DNA of 7,290 nt from a bacterium (GTDB lineage Bacteria > Electryoneota > Electryoneia > Electryoneales > Electryoneaceae): assembly GCA_014729955.1 (NCBI GenBank), contig WJJA01000087.1, positions 1 through 7,290 on the forward strand, in the 5' to 3' direction. The notes under the pieces were generated by a model that worked only from the letters and a program-made list of their open reading frames with translations, searched no databases and was not told the origin of the DNA. The position numbers and the translations under genes are program-made. The number at the start of each line of letters is the position of its first letter. The stretch's first letter is position 1. Positions 1 to 5,971 of this stretch are shown in pieces.

Positions 1-66
1 AACAGGGAGAGAACGGAACACATGGCGCACCTCGCTATCACTGATCACGTGTTCAGCAATATACAT
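1..66 (-). CDS. Partial CDS, N-terminus only, unknown product
   Basis: The minus strand opens with ATG at 66 and stays in frame for 22 codons to the window edge; the protein begins MYIAEHVISDSEVRHVF. A strong ribosome site, GAGGAG at 74-79, lies 7 bases upstream and overlaps the stop of the preceding minus-strand frame (TGA at 71-73). The two frames are only 4 bases apart, which suggests an operon with translational coupling. Too little is present to assign a family, and I do not recognise the sequence. The start is chosen from the ribosome site and the operon-like spacing. The rest of the gene lies outside the window. Confidence 0.5.
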   Translation of the reverse strand, partial: MYIAEHVISDSEVRHVFRSLPV

Positions 67-70
67 CCGT

Positions 71-217
71 TCACTCCTCGTCGCAAGTCAGCTGAGCCAA
101 CTGGATAACCGGATTCTCTTTTACTTCAAGTACAAACCGTCGCCGGGAAGAAGTGACAAATTGGGGAACATATTCTTGTAAAACCAGTCCTTGCCATAGA
201 TCGCTTTCCTCATTCAT
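71..217 (-). CDS. 48-codon ORF, possibly a gene truncated by the repeat
   Basis: The frame runs from ATG at 217 to TGA at 73-71. It reads MNEESDLWQGLVLQEYVPQF, then continues through an RRRFVLEVKENPVIQLAQL segment to an acidic CDEE end. The composition is protein-like, and the end of the frame supplies the ribosome site of the next minus-strand gene 4 bases away, so translation is plausible. The ATG and first codons lie inside the repeat tip at 204-233, and no Shine-Dalgarno precedes them. The likeliest reading is the 3' remnant of a longer gene whose front was replaced by the repeat. A real tiny protein, such as one member of a two-gene module, is the alternative. A second frame from ATG at 213 is also open for 29 codons, which lowers certainty. 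I do not recognise the family. Confidence 0.4.
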   Translation of the reverse strand: MNEESDLWQGLVLQEYVPQFVTSSRRRFVLEVKENPVIQLAQLTCDEE

Positions 218-251
218 GCAATATTCGGGTTAGCCCGGATATTTCACGTGT
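204..251. repeat. Repeat tip joined head-to-head with a diverged inverted copy
   Basis: Positions 211-233 are identical over 23 bases to 460-482 (core ATTCATGCAATATTCGGG), and similarity extends back to about 204. The sequence then turns round: GCCCGGATATTTCACGTG at 233-250 is an imperfect inverted copy of the same tip, so 211-251 forms an imperfect palindrome with a short centre. This is direct sequence evidence. A junction of two element ends is the inferred explanation. Confidence 0.75.
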
Positions 252-482
252 TCAAAGTGAGTCAGATGCGAGGCGCGAAGAATGAAACTGTATGGCAATA
301 TCGCGATTCCTTCTGAACGAAGCAGATGACGCAGTTGGGACCGCCCGAAGGGGGAATGAATAGATGAATTCGCCTTGAAAACATTCTGGGCCGAAGCAAA
401 ACTATACAGCTCGACACTATCATATTGTTATTATGGCATTTAGAAAAGAACATTTTCTTCATTCATGCAATATTCGGGTTAG
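231..482. mobile_element. Candidate 252-bp MITE-like element without a transposase
   Basis: The left end (231-253) and the reverse complement of the right end (460-482) match at about 15 of 23 positions, sharing CCCG-ATATT and nearby bases. This resembles imperfect terminal inverted repeats around a non-coding interior. The right 141 bases recur inverted at the window's right edge. No transposase frame is present, so any movement would need a transposase encoded elsewhere. The boundaries are inferred, and no target-site duplication could be recognised. An alternative is a structured intergenic repeat family unrelated to transposition. Confidence 0.35.
342..482 (+). repeat. 141-bp dispersed repeat, left copy
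   Basis: This stretch aligns without gaps to the reverse complement of 7150-7290, with 16 mismatches in 141 positions. The most conserved blocks are the first 26 bases (starting CGCCCGAAGGGGGAATGAAT), GCCTTGAAAACATTCTG, GCCGAAGCAAAAC, CGACACTATC, and the terminal TTTTCTTCATTCATG and AATATTCGGG blocks. Its own two ends are weakly inverted: CCCGAA at 344-349 against TTCGGG at 473-478, and GAATGAA at 354-360 against TTCATTC at 458-464. It is AT-richer than the neighbouring genes. A minus-strand frame crosses it but does not behave like a protein gene. Confidence 0.9.
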
Positions 483-812
483 GGGAGTGCGGACAATATA
501 GCGGCGGTGCCCGGACCGCCTCGTCCGCCCGACGCATCTGTTCCCGTCTCGCCGGGATGATCGGCAGGCAATCCATTGTCCGACGTCCGTCTGCCCCCTC
601 ATGTGTTGCTTCTGCGAGTTCGGCATGGATGCCGATAAGAGGGATATTCAGCTGTTGATCCATGCCAATGCCGAATACCGGCAACTCCCTGCCGCCCGCA
701 CCGCTCCGAAAGCGGAATTGCGGTGGCAAACCGCTTCATGAATCCTGCCGGGACGGGTTACCATACAGTTTCATGCGAATTGTCTCAGGAGAACTCCAAC
801 CGAGGATCAATC
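483..812. other. 330-bp region between repeat and SRPBCC gene; weak ORFs only
   Basis: No gene here is well supported. A plus-strand frame is open from 501 to 741 and could start at ATG 601, giving 46 residues that begin MCCFCEFGMDADKRDIQLLI. It has a cysteine-rich front and about 65% G or C at third codon positions, but no ribosome site. On the opposite strand a frame spans 463-729 and ends inside the repeat tip, also without a ribosome site. The two overlap, so at most one is real. Both may be decayed coding sequence next to the repeat. The 3' part holds a hairpin (699-725) and then the ribosome site of the SRPBCC gene. Confidence 0.3.
699..725 (+). promoter_or_regulatory. Two-part hairpin upstream of the SRPBCC gene
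   Basis: CACCGC (699-704) pairs with GCGGTG (720-725). Inside it TCCG (705-708) pairs with CGGA (713-716) around an AAAG loop, leaving a 3-base bulge. The ten base pairs are perfect. No T-run follows, so it is not a standard terminator for plus-strand transcription. It may be a leader structure of the gene starting at 813, about 90 bases downstream, or a chance fold in GC-rich DNA. Confidence 0.3.
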
Positions 813-1472
813 ATGCGACGATGGTTCAAGCTGCTTCCCTGGATCGCCGGCCTCGCCGGGTACATGATCAAACTGCGGCCGAAGATGATCCGTTGGCATG
901 CGACGGATGAGGAGGTGAATGCTTCACGGCCGGGAGATGAAATTGTGCCGGACCCCGCATTTCGCACCACACGGGCGATTTCGATCCAGGCCCCGCCTTA
1001 CAGGGTGTGGCCGTGGCTGGTGCAGCTCGGACAGGGACGCGGCGGGTTCTACAGCTATGACTGGATCGAGAATCTCTTTGGATACGATATTCACAGCGCC
1101 GATGAAATCATCGGCGAATGGCAGGGTCTTGAAGTGGGCGATATGATACGGATGTCGCCGGGCATTGGGCCGCAGACCCGTGTCGAGGCGATCACCCCGA
1201 ACCATGACCTCATCCTGAAGTTCCTGATCGTGGAAAAGATGGAAGGCGGTCCGGACGGAGGGCCGTTGATCAGTGAAGAATGGCCGGGCACCTGGAGCTT
1301 CCACGTTCGACCGCAGGGCGCCTCCGGCAGCCGGCTGGTGGTACGGACACGGTATGCGCGACACCCCTCGTTCGTGATGGGACTGTTCTACCGTGTCGTG
1401 ATCGAGCCGCTTCATTTCATCATGGAGCAGAAGATGCTGCGTGGAATCAAGGAACGGGCGGAAAAGAACTGA
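813..1472 (+). CDS. SRPBCC (START-like) family protein
   Basis: This 219-residue protein matches the pattern of bacterial SRPBCC-fold proteins, which bind hydrophobic ligands in a deep pocket; no reaction can be assigned. Diagnostic stretches are TTRAISIQAPPYRVWPWLVQ (52-71), where the family's first strand meets the helix that begins AP..VWPWL, and the G-rich GQGRGGFYSYDWIEN segment (73-87). DIHSADEI-GEWQ follows (92-104), then the GD turn (109-110). The C-terminal amphipathic helix FVMGLFYRVVIEPLHFIMEQ begins near residue 187. A short hydrophobic N-terminal patch (7-19) could touch a membrane but is no clear signal peptide. The start at 813 is preferred over an in-frame ATG at 723 because GAGGA (802-806) sits 6 bases before it and the extra 30 residues look non-coding. 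The protein is probably cytoplasmic. The 159-base gap to the next gene leaves co-transcription uncertain. Confidence 0.88.
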   Translation: MRRWFKLLPWIAGLAGYMIKLRPKMIRWHATDEEVNASRPGDEIVPDPAFRTTRAISIQAPPYRVWPWLVQLGQGRGGFYSYDWIENLFGYDIHSADEIIGEWQGLEVGDMIRMSPGIGPQTRVEAITPNHDLILKFLIVEKMEGGPDGGPLISEEWPGTWSFHVRPQGASGSRLVVRTRYARHPSFVMGLFYRVVIEPLHFIMEQKMLRGIKERAEKN

Positions 1473-1477
1473 AGGCG

Positions 1478-1531
1478 TTCTCGATCTATTGGAGATTCCG
1501 TATCTTCTGACTCGAACACGGGTACCGGTGT
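1478..1531 (+). promoter_or_regulatory. Weak promoter with 16-bp dyad, before the DJ-1-like gene
   Basis: TTCTCG (1478-1483) and TATCTT (1501-1506) are 17 bases apart and resemble a poor sigma-70 promoter. About 10 bases downstream lies ACACGGGTACCGGTGT (1516-1531), a 16-bp palindrome broken at a single symmetric pair and centred on GGTACC. The position, around the expected transcription start, is where an operator would sit. Both elements are weak on their own, and the functional reading is inference. Confidence 0.22.
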
Positions 1532-1617
1532 GCGGGCAGTGTGGGACGTCGGCAGGCCTTCCGGTAAATCTGCACGGCGCACCCTCCCCGAACGGGATGC
1601 CGGTCCGACAGGATCAG

Positions 1618-1624
1618 AAAGGAG
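1618..1624 (+). promoter_or_regulatory. Strong ribosome site that points to a CTG start
   Basis: AAAGGAG is followed by 7 bases and then CTG at 1632, where the DJ-1/PfpI homology begins. No ATG exists in frame nearby. The alternatives, GTG at 1530 and GTG at 1539, lack such a site and would add about 31-34 residues not typical of the family. Confidence 0.6.
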
Positions 1625-1631
1625 TCCTCCT

Positions 1632-2219
1632 CTGAAGCAGGTTTTGCTGATTCTTCCTCGCGGCTTCGAAGAGCTGGAAGCGGCGGCGTTCACCGATGTG
1701 TTCGGTTGGAGCAGGGCGGAAGGGATCGAACCGGTGGGTCTTGTCACCGCCGGGTTGCGTGACAAGGTCCGCTGCACCTGGAACTTCACCGTCTTGCCCG
1801 AACACCGTCTGCAGGACATTGATCTCGATTCGTTCGACGCCCTGGCACTGCCCGGCGGGTTCGAAGAAGAAGGTTTCTATGAAGACGCGTTCGATGAACG
1901 CATCCTCGAAACGGTTCGTGCCTTTCACCATGCCGGGAAGTGGATCGCAGCGGTCTGTGTCGGTGCGTTGTGCCTCGGTCGTGCAGGCATCCTGGAAGGA
2001 AAACGCGCGACGACGTACCACCTGAGCGGGGGGCATCGGCGGCGACAACTCGCACAGTACGGGGCAAATGTGGTGGACGAACGCATTGTTGAAGACCATC
2101 GCATCCTGACTTCGACCGCCCCTGAAACGGCGCTGGACGTCGCGTTCCGGCTGCTCGAACGACTCACCGGGCCGGAGAACACAGCCGTGGTACGCAGGGA
2201 AATGGGCTACAGGGACTGA
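1632..2219 (+). CDS. DJ-1/PfpI family protein (class I glutamine amidotransferase-like)
   Basis: The 195-residue product has the typical DJ-1/PfpI length and layout. It starts with the first beta strand and the acidic turn KQVLLILPRGFEELEAAAF (2-20), whose glutamates correspond to the conserved active-site Glu region. LALPGGFEEEGFYED (71-85) follows, then the nucleophile elbow AAVCVGALCLGRAGILEGKR (106-125) with Cys109 as the expected nucleophile, His130, and ILTSTAPETALDVAF (158-172). Relatives act as glyoxalase/deglycase-like enzymes, peptidases, redox-stress chaperones or regulators; the exact activity cannot be read here. There is no signal peptide, so the protein is cytosolic. The start is unusual: the family's first residue falls on CTG, 7 bases after AAAGGAG, and no ATG is available. 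A GTG at 1530 would give a 229-residue form with an atypical extension. The gene is followed by a long non-coding gap. Confidence 0.9.
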   Translation: MKQVLLILPRGFEELEAAAFTDVFGWSRAEGIEPVGLVTAGLRDKVRCTWNFTVLPEHRLQDIDLDSFDALALPGGFEEEGFYEDAFDERILETVRAFHHAGKWIAAVCVGALCLGRAGILEGKRATTYHLSGGHRRRQLAQYGANVVDERIVEDHRILTSTAPETALDVAFRLLERLTGPENTAVVRREMGYRD

Positions 2220-2564
2220 ACTCGCCCGCAGGGGTATTTTCCAGCGAGGTTGTCGCAGGATGGTGTTCCGCGCTGGTTTTCGTGCCTCGGGAAGACCACA
2301 AAGAGCTGAATTTCTATTTTTTTAAAGGACGCCGGCCACCGGCTTGCGCCGTGCTTGCCCGCCGGCCTTCTTCGGGGAATGACACCTGTTGAGACGGCCG
2401 GTTGCGCCGGACTCGCCACCTTTTGCGACGACCTGCTGCCCGGCGAAAGGTTTCAACCGGTCTCACCCGCCGTACACTACGGGCTTACCCGGCAACGTAC
2501 CCGGTCATATCCTTTGTACATTGAACCATCGCGAGACAAACTGAATCACCAAGCAGGAGCGATC
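2220..2564. other. 345-bp intergenic region before the TPR gene
   Basis: No gene is supported here. A frame continuous with the TPR gene reaches back to 2355, but its predicted residues are unlike a TPR or signal peptide, and a good ribosome site lies at the later start. The region holds a possible terminator (2241-2280) and a T-rich tract (2311-2322). A GC-rich patch follows, with GCCGG-cca-CCGGC (2331-2343) and a second CGCCGGCC 30 bases later (2330 and 2360). A very weak promoter-like pair, TTACCC and TATCCT with 17-base spacing, lies shortly before the TPR start. The length and content suggest that a new transcription unit begins in this gap. Confidence 0.4.
2241..2280 (+). terminator. 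Weak terminator candidate after the DJ-1-like gene
   Basis: CCAGCG (2241-2246) pairs perfectly with CGCTGG (2271-2276), and TTTT follows directly. The 24-base loop is long and the T-run short, so termination would be weak. A competing pairing, CTCGC (2221-2225) with GCGAG (2244-2248), overlaps the left arm. Confidence 0.27.
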
Positions 2565-4481
2565 ATGGAACGCAGGATGTGGTGCTTCGCGCTGACCATC
2601 GTTCTTTTGCTGTCGGGGGCGGGGGAAAGCATGGCAGGGCCTGAAAGACCGGGTACTCCCGGACAGTTGCGTGAAGGACAGTCCCTTTCTTCACCACCCG
2701 ATCCGTCGGCATACGCCCGTTTCGTCGCGGGTCGAACCCGTTACCTCGAAGAGCATTTAGAATCCGCTGAGAAGGCCTTTCAAACCGCGGTCGAAATCGA
2801 TCCCCGTTATGTCGATGCCTGGTACAACCTGGGCGTTACACGACATGCCCGGGCAAACCTGGAAGGGGCTGTAGAGGCGTATCGCCGGGCTCGAGAGCTG
2901 CAACCGGAAGGCCTGGATATTCTCAACAACCTCGGGGTGGTGTATTTCGAGTCGGAACGCTACCGTGAATCGATGGGAGTGCTGCAGGAGGCAGTTGAAA
3001 TCGACTCCCTGTACGGCGAAGCCTGGTATAATCTGGGACGTACGTACTCTGAACTGGGTCGAGTGCAGGAAGCAGTGTATGCGTACAACCTGGCGGTCCA
3101 TCTTCGCCCGAAGGATCCGGTCAACCGCCGGCTGCTTGCGGATTCCTACCTTACGGCCGGCAACCTGGAGGAGGCGCTGGATGCATACGAGCGAGCTGTA
3201 CGCATGGACCCCTCCAACGCCTATCTGCTGAACAATTATGCCCTGACGCTCACCTTGTACGGAACCCTGGACGAAGCGATTCGAGTCCTCCAGCGTGCGC
3301 TGGTGATCGACGATCAAATCCCCGAGCTGCATTTCAATCTAGGATTTGCATTGCAGGCCAAGGAATCATACGCCGCATCGGTGCGGGCGTTCGAGCTTGC
3401 GCTGGAACGGCGCCCGGATTATGCCGAGGCGCAGTTTCAGATCGGTGTTTCGTATGTCAAGATGGGCCAATACGATGCTGGAATTCGCGCCTATCGTGCC
3501 GTCCTGGAAATTGACTCATACCATCCCTACGCCGCCTACAATCTCGGTGTGCTGCAGCAGGAAGTGGACCTGTTCGAGAAGGCGGAAACCAACTACCGTC
3601 GCGCGATACAGGGCCTGGAAGTGTTTCCGGAAGCGTACAACAATCTTGCTCATGTGCTCTACAGCCGTGAGCAGTTCGACAGCGCGCTTGTGTATGCGGA
3701 GCGGGCGCTGGCCCAGGACAGCAGCATGGCTCGTGCATGGAACAATATCGGCCTGATCCTGCTGGACAAGGAGCAGAGCGATACCGCTGCCGTGTTGTTT
3801 CATAAGGCGGTTGCGATGGACAGCACGATGGCACAGGCCTGGACCAACATCGGGCTTGTGCACCATTATGCCGGCCGTCCCGACACCGCCCTTGCCTACT
3901 TTGACAAAGCGCTTTCGTTCGATGCGAACTCGGCGGAAACGTACAACAACATCGCGCAGTCGCTCTTACGGCTGGAGGATGAGGAGCAGGCGCTGGAGGC
4001 CGCGGCTCGTGCCGTGGAACTGCGCCCGGATTATGCCCCTGCCTTTAACACGATGGGCTTGATCCATTACCGCCGGAACGAATTCCTGGAAGCGGAGGAG
4101 TACTTCCGCAACGCCGTTTTCATCAATCCCCGTTACGCGGATGCCTACCATAACCTCGCGCTGGTACGCCTGGAGCTGGGCGATCCGAACGAAGCGCTCG
4201 CACAGTCACGCCATGCTCTCGAAATCCGGCCGGCGTTCAAGGATGCACATTTGACCGTGGCCAACGCGCTCGTGGACCTGGGCGATCTGCAGTCGGCGGT
4301 GGGCATCCTGCGGGATGCGACCCGCTCCTGGCCGGAATTCGCCCCGGCGTACCTGGCACTCGGCGATGTCTATTTCGAAACCGGCAATGACACGGCGATG
4401 CGTGAAGCCTACCGGGCTTACATTCGCCTGGCCGATCCGAACGAGCCCACCATCGCTGCGGTGCGCCAACGCCTGGAGTAG
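2565..4481 (+). CDS. Secreted protein of 17 tandem TPR repeats
   Basis: The protein has 638 residues. Residues 1-24 form a signal peptide: basic MERR, a hydrophobic core through LTIVLLLSG, and likely cleavage after SMA. After a short Pro/Ser-rich linker, residues 51-628 divide into 17 tetratricopeptide repeats of exactly 34 residues with no spacer. Each fits the W-LG-Y / A---Y--A/P pattern, for example AWYNLGVTRHARANLEGAVE and AYHNLALVRLELGDPNEALA. A 10-residue tail ends in RQRLE. No catalytic domain is present, so the likely role is a periplasmic or exported scaffold that binds partner proteins. The start at 2565 is chosen because AGGAG (2555-2559) lies 5 bases upstream and the signal peptide begins there. 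The DUF4139 and lipoprotein genes follow on the same strand, so the partners may be those envelope proteins; this is inference. Confidence 0.92.
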   Translation: MERRMWCFALTIVLLLSGAGESMAGPERPGTPGQLREGQSLSSPPDPSAYARFVAGRTRYLEEHLESAEKAFQTAVEIDPRYVDAWYNLGVTRHARANLEGAVEAYRRARELQPEGLDILNNLGVVYFESERYRESMGVLQEAVEIDSLYGEAWYNLGRTYSELGRVQEAVYAYNLAVHLRPKDPVNRRLLADSYLTAGNLEEALDAYERAVRMDPSNAYLLNNYALTLTLYGTLDEAIRVLQRALVIDDQIPELHFNLGFALQAKESYAASVRAFELALERRPDYAEAQFQIGVSYVKMGQYDAGIRAYRAVLEIDSYHPYAAYNLGVLQQEVDLFEKAETNYRRAIQGLEVFPEAYNNLAHVLYSREQFDSALVYAERALAQDSSMARAWNNIGLILLDKEQSDTAAVLFHKAVAMDSTMAQAWTNIGLVHHYAGRPDTALAYFDKALSFDANSAETYNNIAQSLLRLEDEEQALEAAARAVELRPDYAPAFNTMGLIHYRRNEFLEAEEYFRNAVFINPRYADAYHNLALVRLELGDPNEALAQSRHALEIRPAFKDAHLTVANALVDLGDLQSAVGILRDATRSWPEFAPAYLALGDVYFETGNDTAMREAYRAYIRLADPNEPTIAAVRQRLE

Positions 4482-4518
4482 TCGGATTCGCCGTGCGTGA
4501 TCCACATTGTCCGTCTTC

Positions 4519-4538
4519 GAGCCCCTGCATAGGGGCTC
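4519..4538 (+). promoter_or_regulatory. Perfect 8-bp intercistronic hairpin
   Basis: GAGCCCCT (4519-4526) and AGGGGCTC (4531-4538) pair perfectly around a GCAT loop, 37 bases after the TPR stop. No T-run follows, so it is not a classical intrinsic terminator. A second small dyad, ATCTT-GA-AAGAT (4549-4560), comes next. An mRNA stability or processing element, a partial terminator that lowers downstream expression, or a protein site are all possible. Confidence 0.5.
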
Positions 4539-4598
4539 ATGACGTTGTATCTTGAAAGATCGATCCCACACACACCAGAAAAGGAAGGAGCGCGGGTC

Positions 4599-5966
4599 AT
4601 GCGGCGGCACGGATGGATGATAGTTATCGGTCTTCTGGTTACGATCGCGGCGGCAGGTGCGATGCGGCCCGATCCCGCTCTGCAGCGAACCATCGATATC
4701 TACGCGCGCGATTTTGCTGAAATCCACGAGGTGCGTACCCTGCAGCTGGAAAAAGGGCGTCAGACCCTTGTGCTTCCGATGGTGTCGCCGGAAATCGTGC
4801 CCTCCACGGCTCGGCTCGTCGTCAACAAGGGCCCTGAACTCGAAACCCTTTCGCTCAGCTTCAACGAGACCGTGGTGACCTACTACAAGCAATGGAAGCA
4901 CCGGATCGGTGAAAGCGTAACCCTCATCCTGAAAACCGACGACGAGAGCGACAGTACGGCAGCCGAGGTTCTGCGCATGGTCGACGACGACTACCTCTAC
5001 CTGGAGGCCGACGGAGACGAACCGGGCTTCATCATGGTGGAGCGCAATGATATCGAAACGCCGAAGCACTGGAGCCCGCCGGACGGATCGGTGACCGAAC
5101 CGAGTCTCCTCTGGGAGGTCGATACCGAACGATCGGGCGAGGTGACCATCGCACTGAGCTACCGCACGCATGGCATCGGCTGGGCGGCAACCTATGAAGC
5201 GCGGGTCGACAAAGAACAGACAGGCCGTCTGACCGGGAATTTCGTATTGAACAACGCCGCCGGCCTGAACCTGCCGTACCAATCGCTTTCGTTCATCGCA
5301 GGCAGTGTGCACCTCGCTCTCGACAAACGCCGGGTGGATCGCCTCAACCCCGGGGCCGGTGCCGCGAAAGGGGATGACAAGACCCGTCACGGCGACGTGC
5401 GACGCTTTCACGTGCAGACCGGCGGTACCCTGTACGACGGGGCCGTCGCGACTCTTCCGCTGATCACGTCCGAAACCAAGATCAGCCCGACGATGTATTA
5501 TGTCTACGACGCGACGATCTTTGACGACCGCATTACGAAGCATGTCGAGTTTCCCGCGCCGACCGCCATGCCTGCCGGTGTTGTCGAAGTACATACGTTC
5601 GATAACGGCAACCGCCTGATGTTGGGCGAGGATGCCATCGACGACACCCCTCCCGGTGCGCCGGTCCGGCTGCGTGTAACCCAGGCGTTCGACCTGACCG
5701 CCGAGCGTGTCCGTACCCTGCAGGAGGGCACACCGACCGGCGGTACACGAGAAACCTGGAAAGTCACGCTCGGCAATGCGAGTGGTGAAGAGGTTACCGT
5801 GCGCGTGCTCGAACGTCTCTTCGGCGACTGGGTGGTGGAATCGGCGGCTGTCGGCACGGCCGAGATCGCTTCGAAAAAGGAAGATGCCCGTACCGCACGC
5901 TTTGATGTGCGTGTCCCGGAGCGTGAAACCGTAACACTGACCTATACCATCCTTTATAGGAGATAG
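4599..5966 (+). CDS. Secreted DUF4139 domain-containing protein
   Basis: The protein has 455 residues. An N-terminal signal peptide runs to about residue 21 (RRHGW, hydrophobic core IVIGLLVTIAAAG, AGA end). The mature part follows the DUF4139 plan. TIDIYARDFAEIHEVRTLQL (31-50) precedes KGRQTL, where the family shows VYN..-ALV-E-R...L--G. LSYRTHGIGWAATYEA (186-201) and LTGNFVLNNAAGLNLP (211-226) lead to FIAGSVHLA (232-240). GEDAIDDTPPGAPVRL (343-358) then precedes AFDLTAER (363-370). The last strands end in TYTILYRR. The family is beta-rich, occurs in exported proteins and has no settled biochemical function. The MuiA-type N-terminal coiled-coil partner is absent, as in many short members. The start at 4599 follows AAGGAG (4585-4590) by 8 bases; an ATG at 4539 would put 20 extra residues before the signal peptide. 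The lipoprotein gene begins 5 bases after the stop. Confidence 0.88.
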   Translation: MRRHGWMIVIGLLVTIAAAGAMRPDPALQRTIDIYARDFAEIHEVRTLQLEKGRQTLVLPMVSPEIVPSTARLVVNKGPELETLSLSFNETVVTYYKQWKHRIGESVTLILKTDDESDSTAAEVLRMVDDDYLYLEADGDEPGFIMVERNDIETPKHWSPPDGSVTEPSLLWEVDTERSGEVTIALSYRTHGIGWAATYEARVDKEQTGRLTGNFVLNNAAGLNLPYQSLSFIAGSVHLALDKRRVDRLNPGAGAAKGDDKTRHGDVRRFHVQTGGTLYDGAVATLPLITSETKISPTMYYVYDATIFDDRITKHVEFPAPTAMPAGVVEVHTFDNGNRLMLGEDAIDDTPPGAPVRLRVTQAFDLTAERVRTLQEGTPTGGTRETWKVTLGNASGEEVTVRVLERLFGDWVVESAAVGTAEIASKKEDARTARFDVRVPERETVTLTYTILYRR

Positions 5967-5971
5967 GCACT

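Noticed and set aside
262..462. 66-codon minus-strand frame inside the left repeat, and its counterpart from 7170
   Set aside because: There is no ribosome site, and all 12 codon differences between the two copies change the amino acid, so protein-level selection is not supported.
211..482. Two same-direction tips as the start of a CRISPR array
   Set aside because: There are only two direct copies 249 bases apart, with no regular spacers and no cas gene.
503..520. GGCGGT/ACCGCC stem as a terminator
   Set aside because: It has only six pairs and no T-run on either strand; expected by chance in GC-rich DNA.
723..812. 30-residue upstream extension of the SRPBCC protein
   Set aside because: ATG 813 has a properly spaced GAGGA, and the extension is unlike family members.
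924..1415. 163-codon minus-strand frame opposite the SRPBCC gene
   Set aside because: It is a shadow of a well-supported gene, and its residues match no known pattern.
1412..1819. 135-codon minus-strand frame across the gap between the SRPBCC and DJ-1-like genes
   Set aside because: It overlaps the real N-terminus of the DJ-1-like protein, and no ribosome site or domain is visible.
2355..2564. 70-residue upstream extension of the TPR protein
   Set aside because: The extension would bury a clear signal peptide, its residues look non-coding, and AGGAG sits correctly before ATG 2565.
4539..4598. 20-residue upstream extension of the DUF4139 protein
   Set aside because: The ATG lies at the foot of the hairpin without a ribosome site, and the signal peptide with AAGGAG fits ATG 4599.
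4206..5594. 462-codon open frame on the minus strand across the TPR and DUF4139 genes
   Set aside because: It is antisense to two confidently identified genes, has no recognisable domain, and long shadow frames are expected opposite GC-rich coding sequence.
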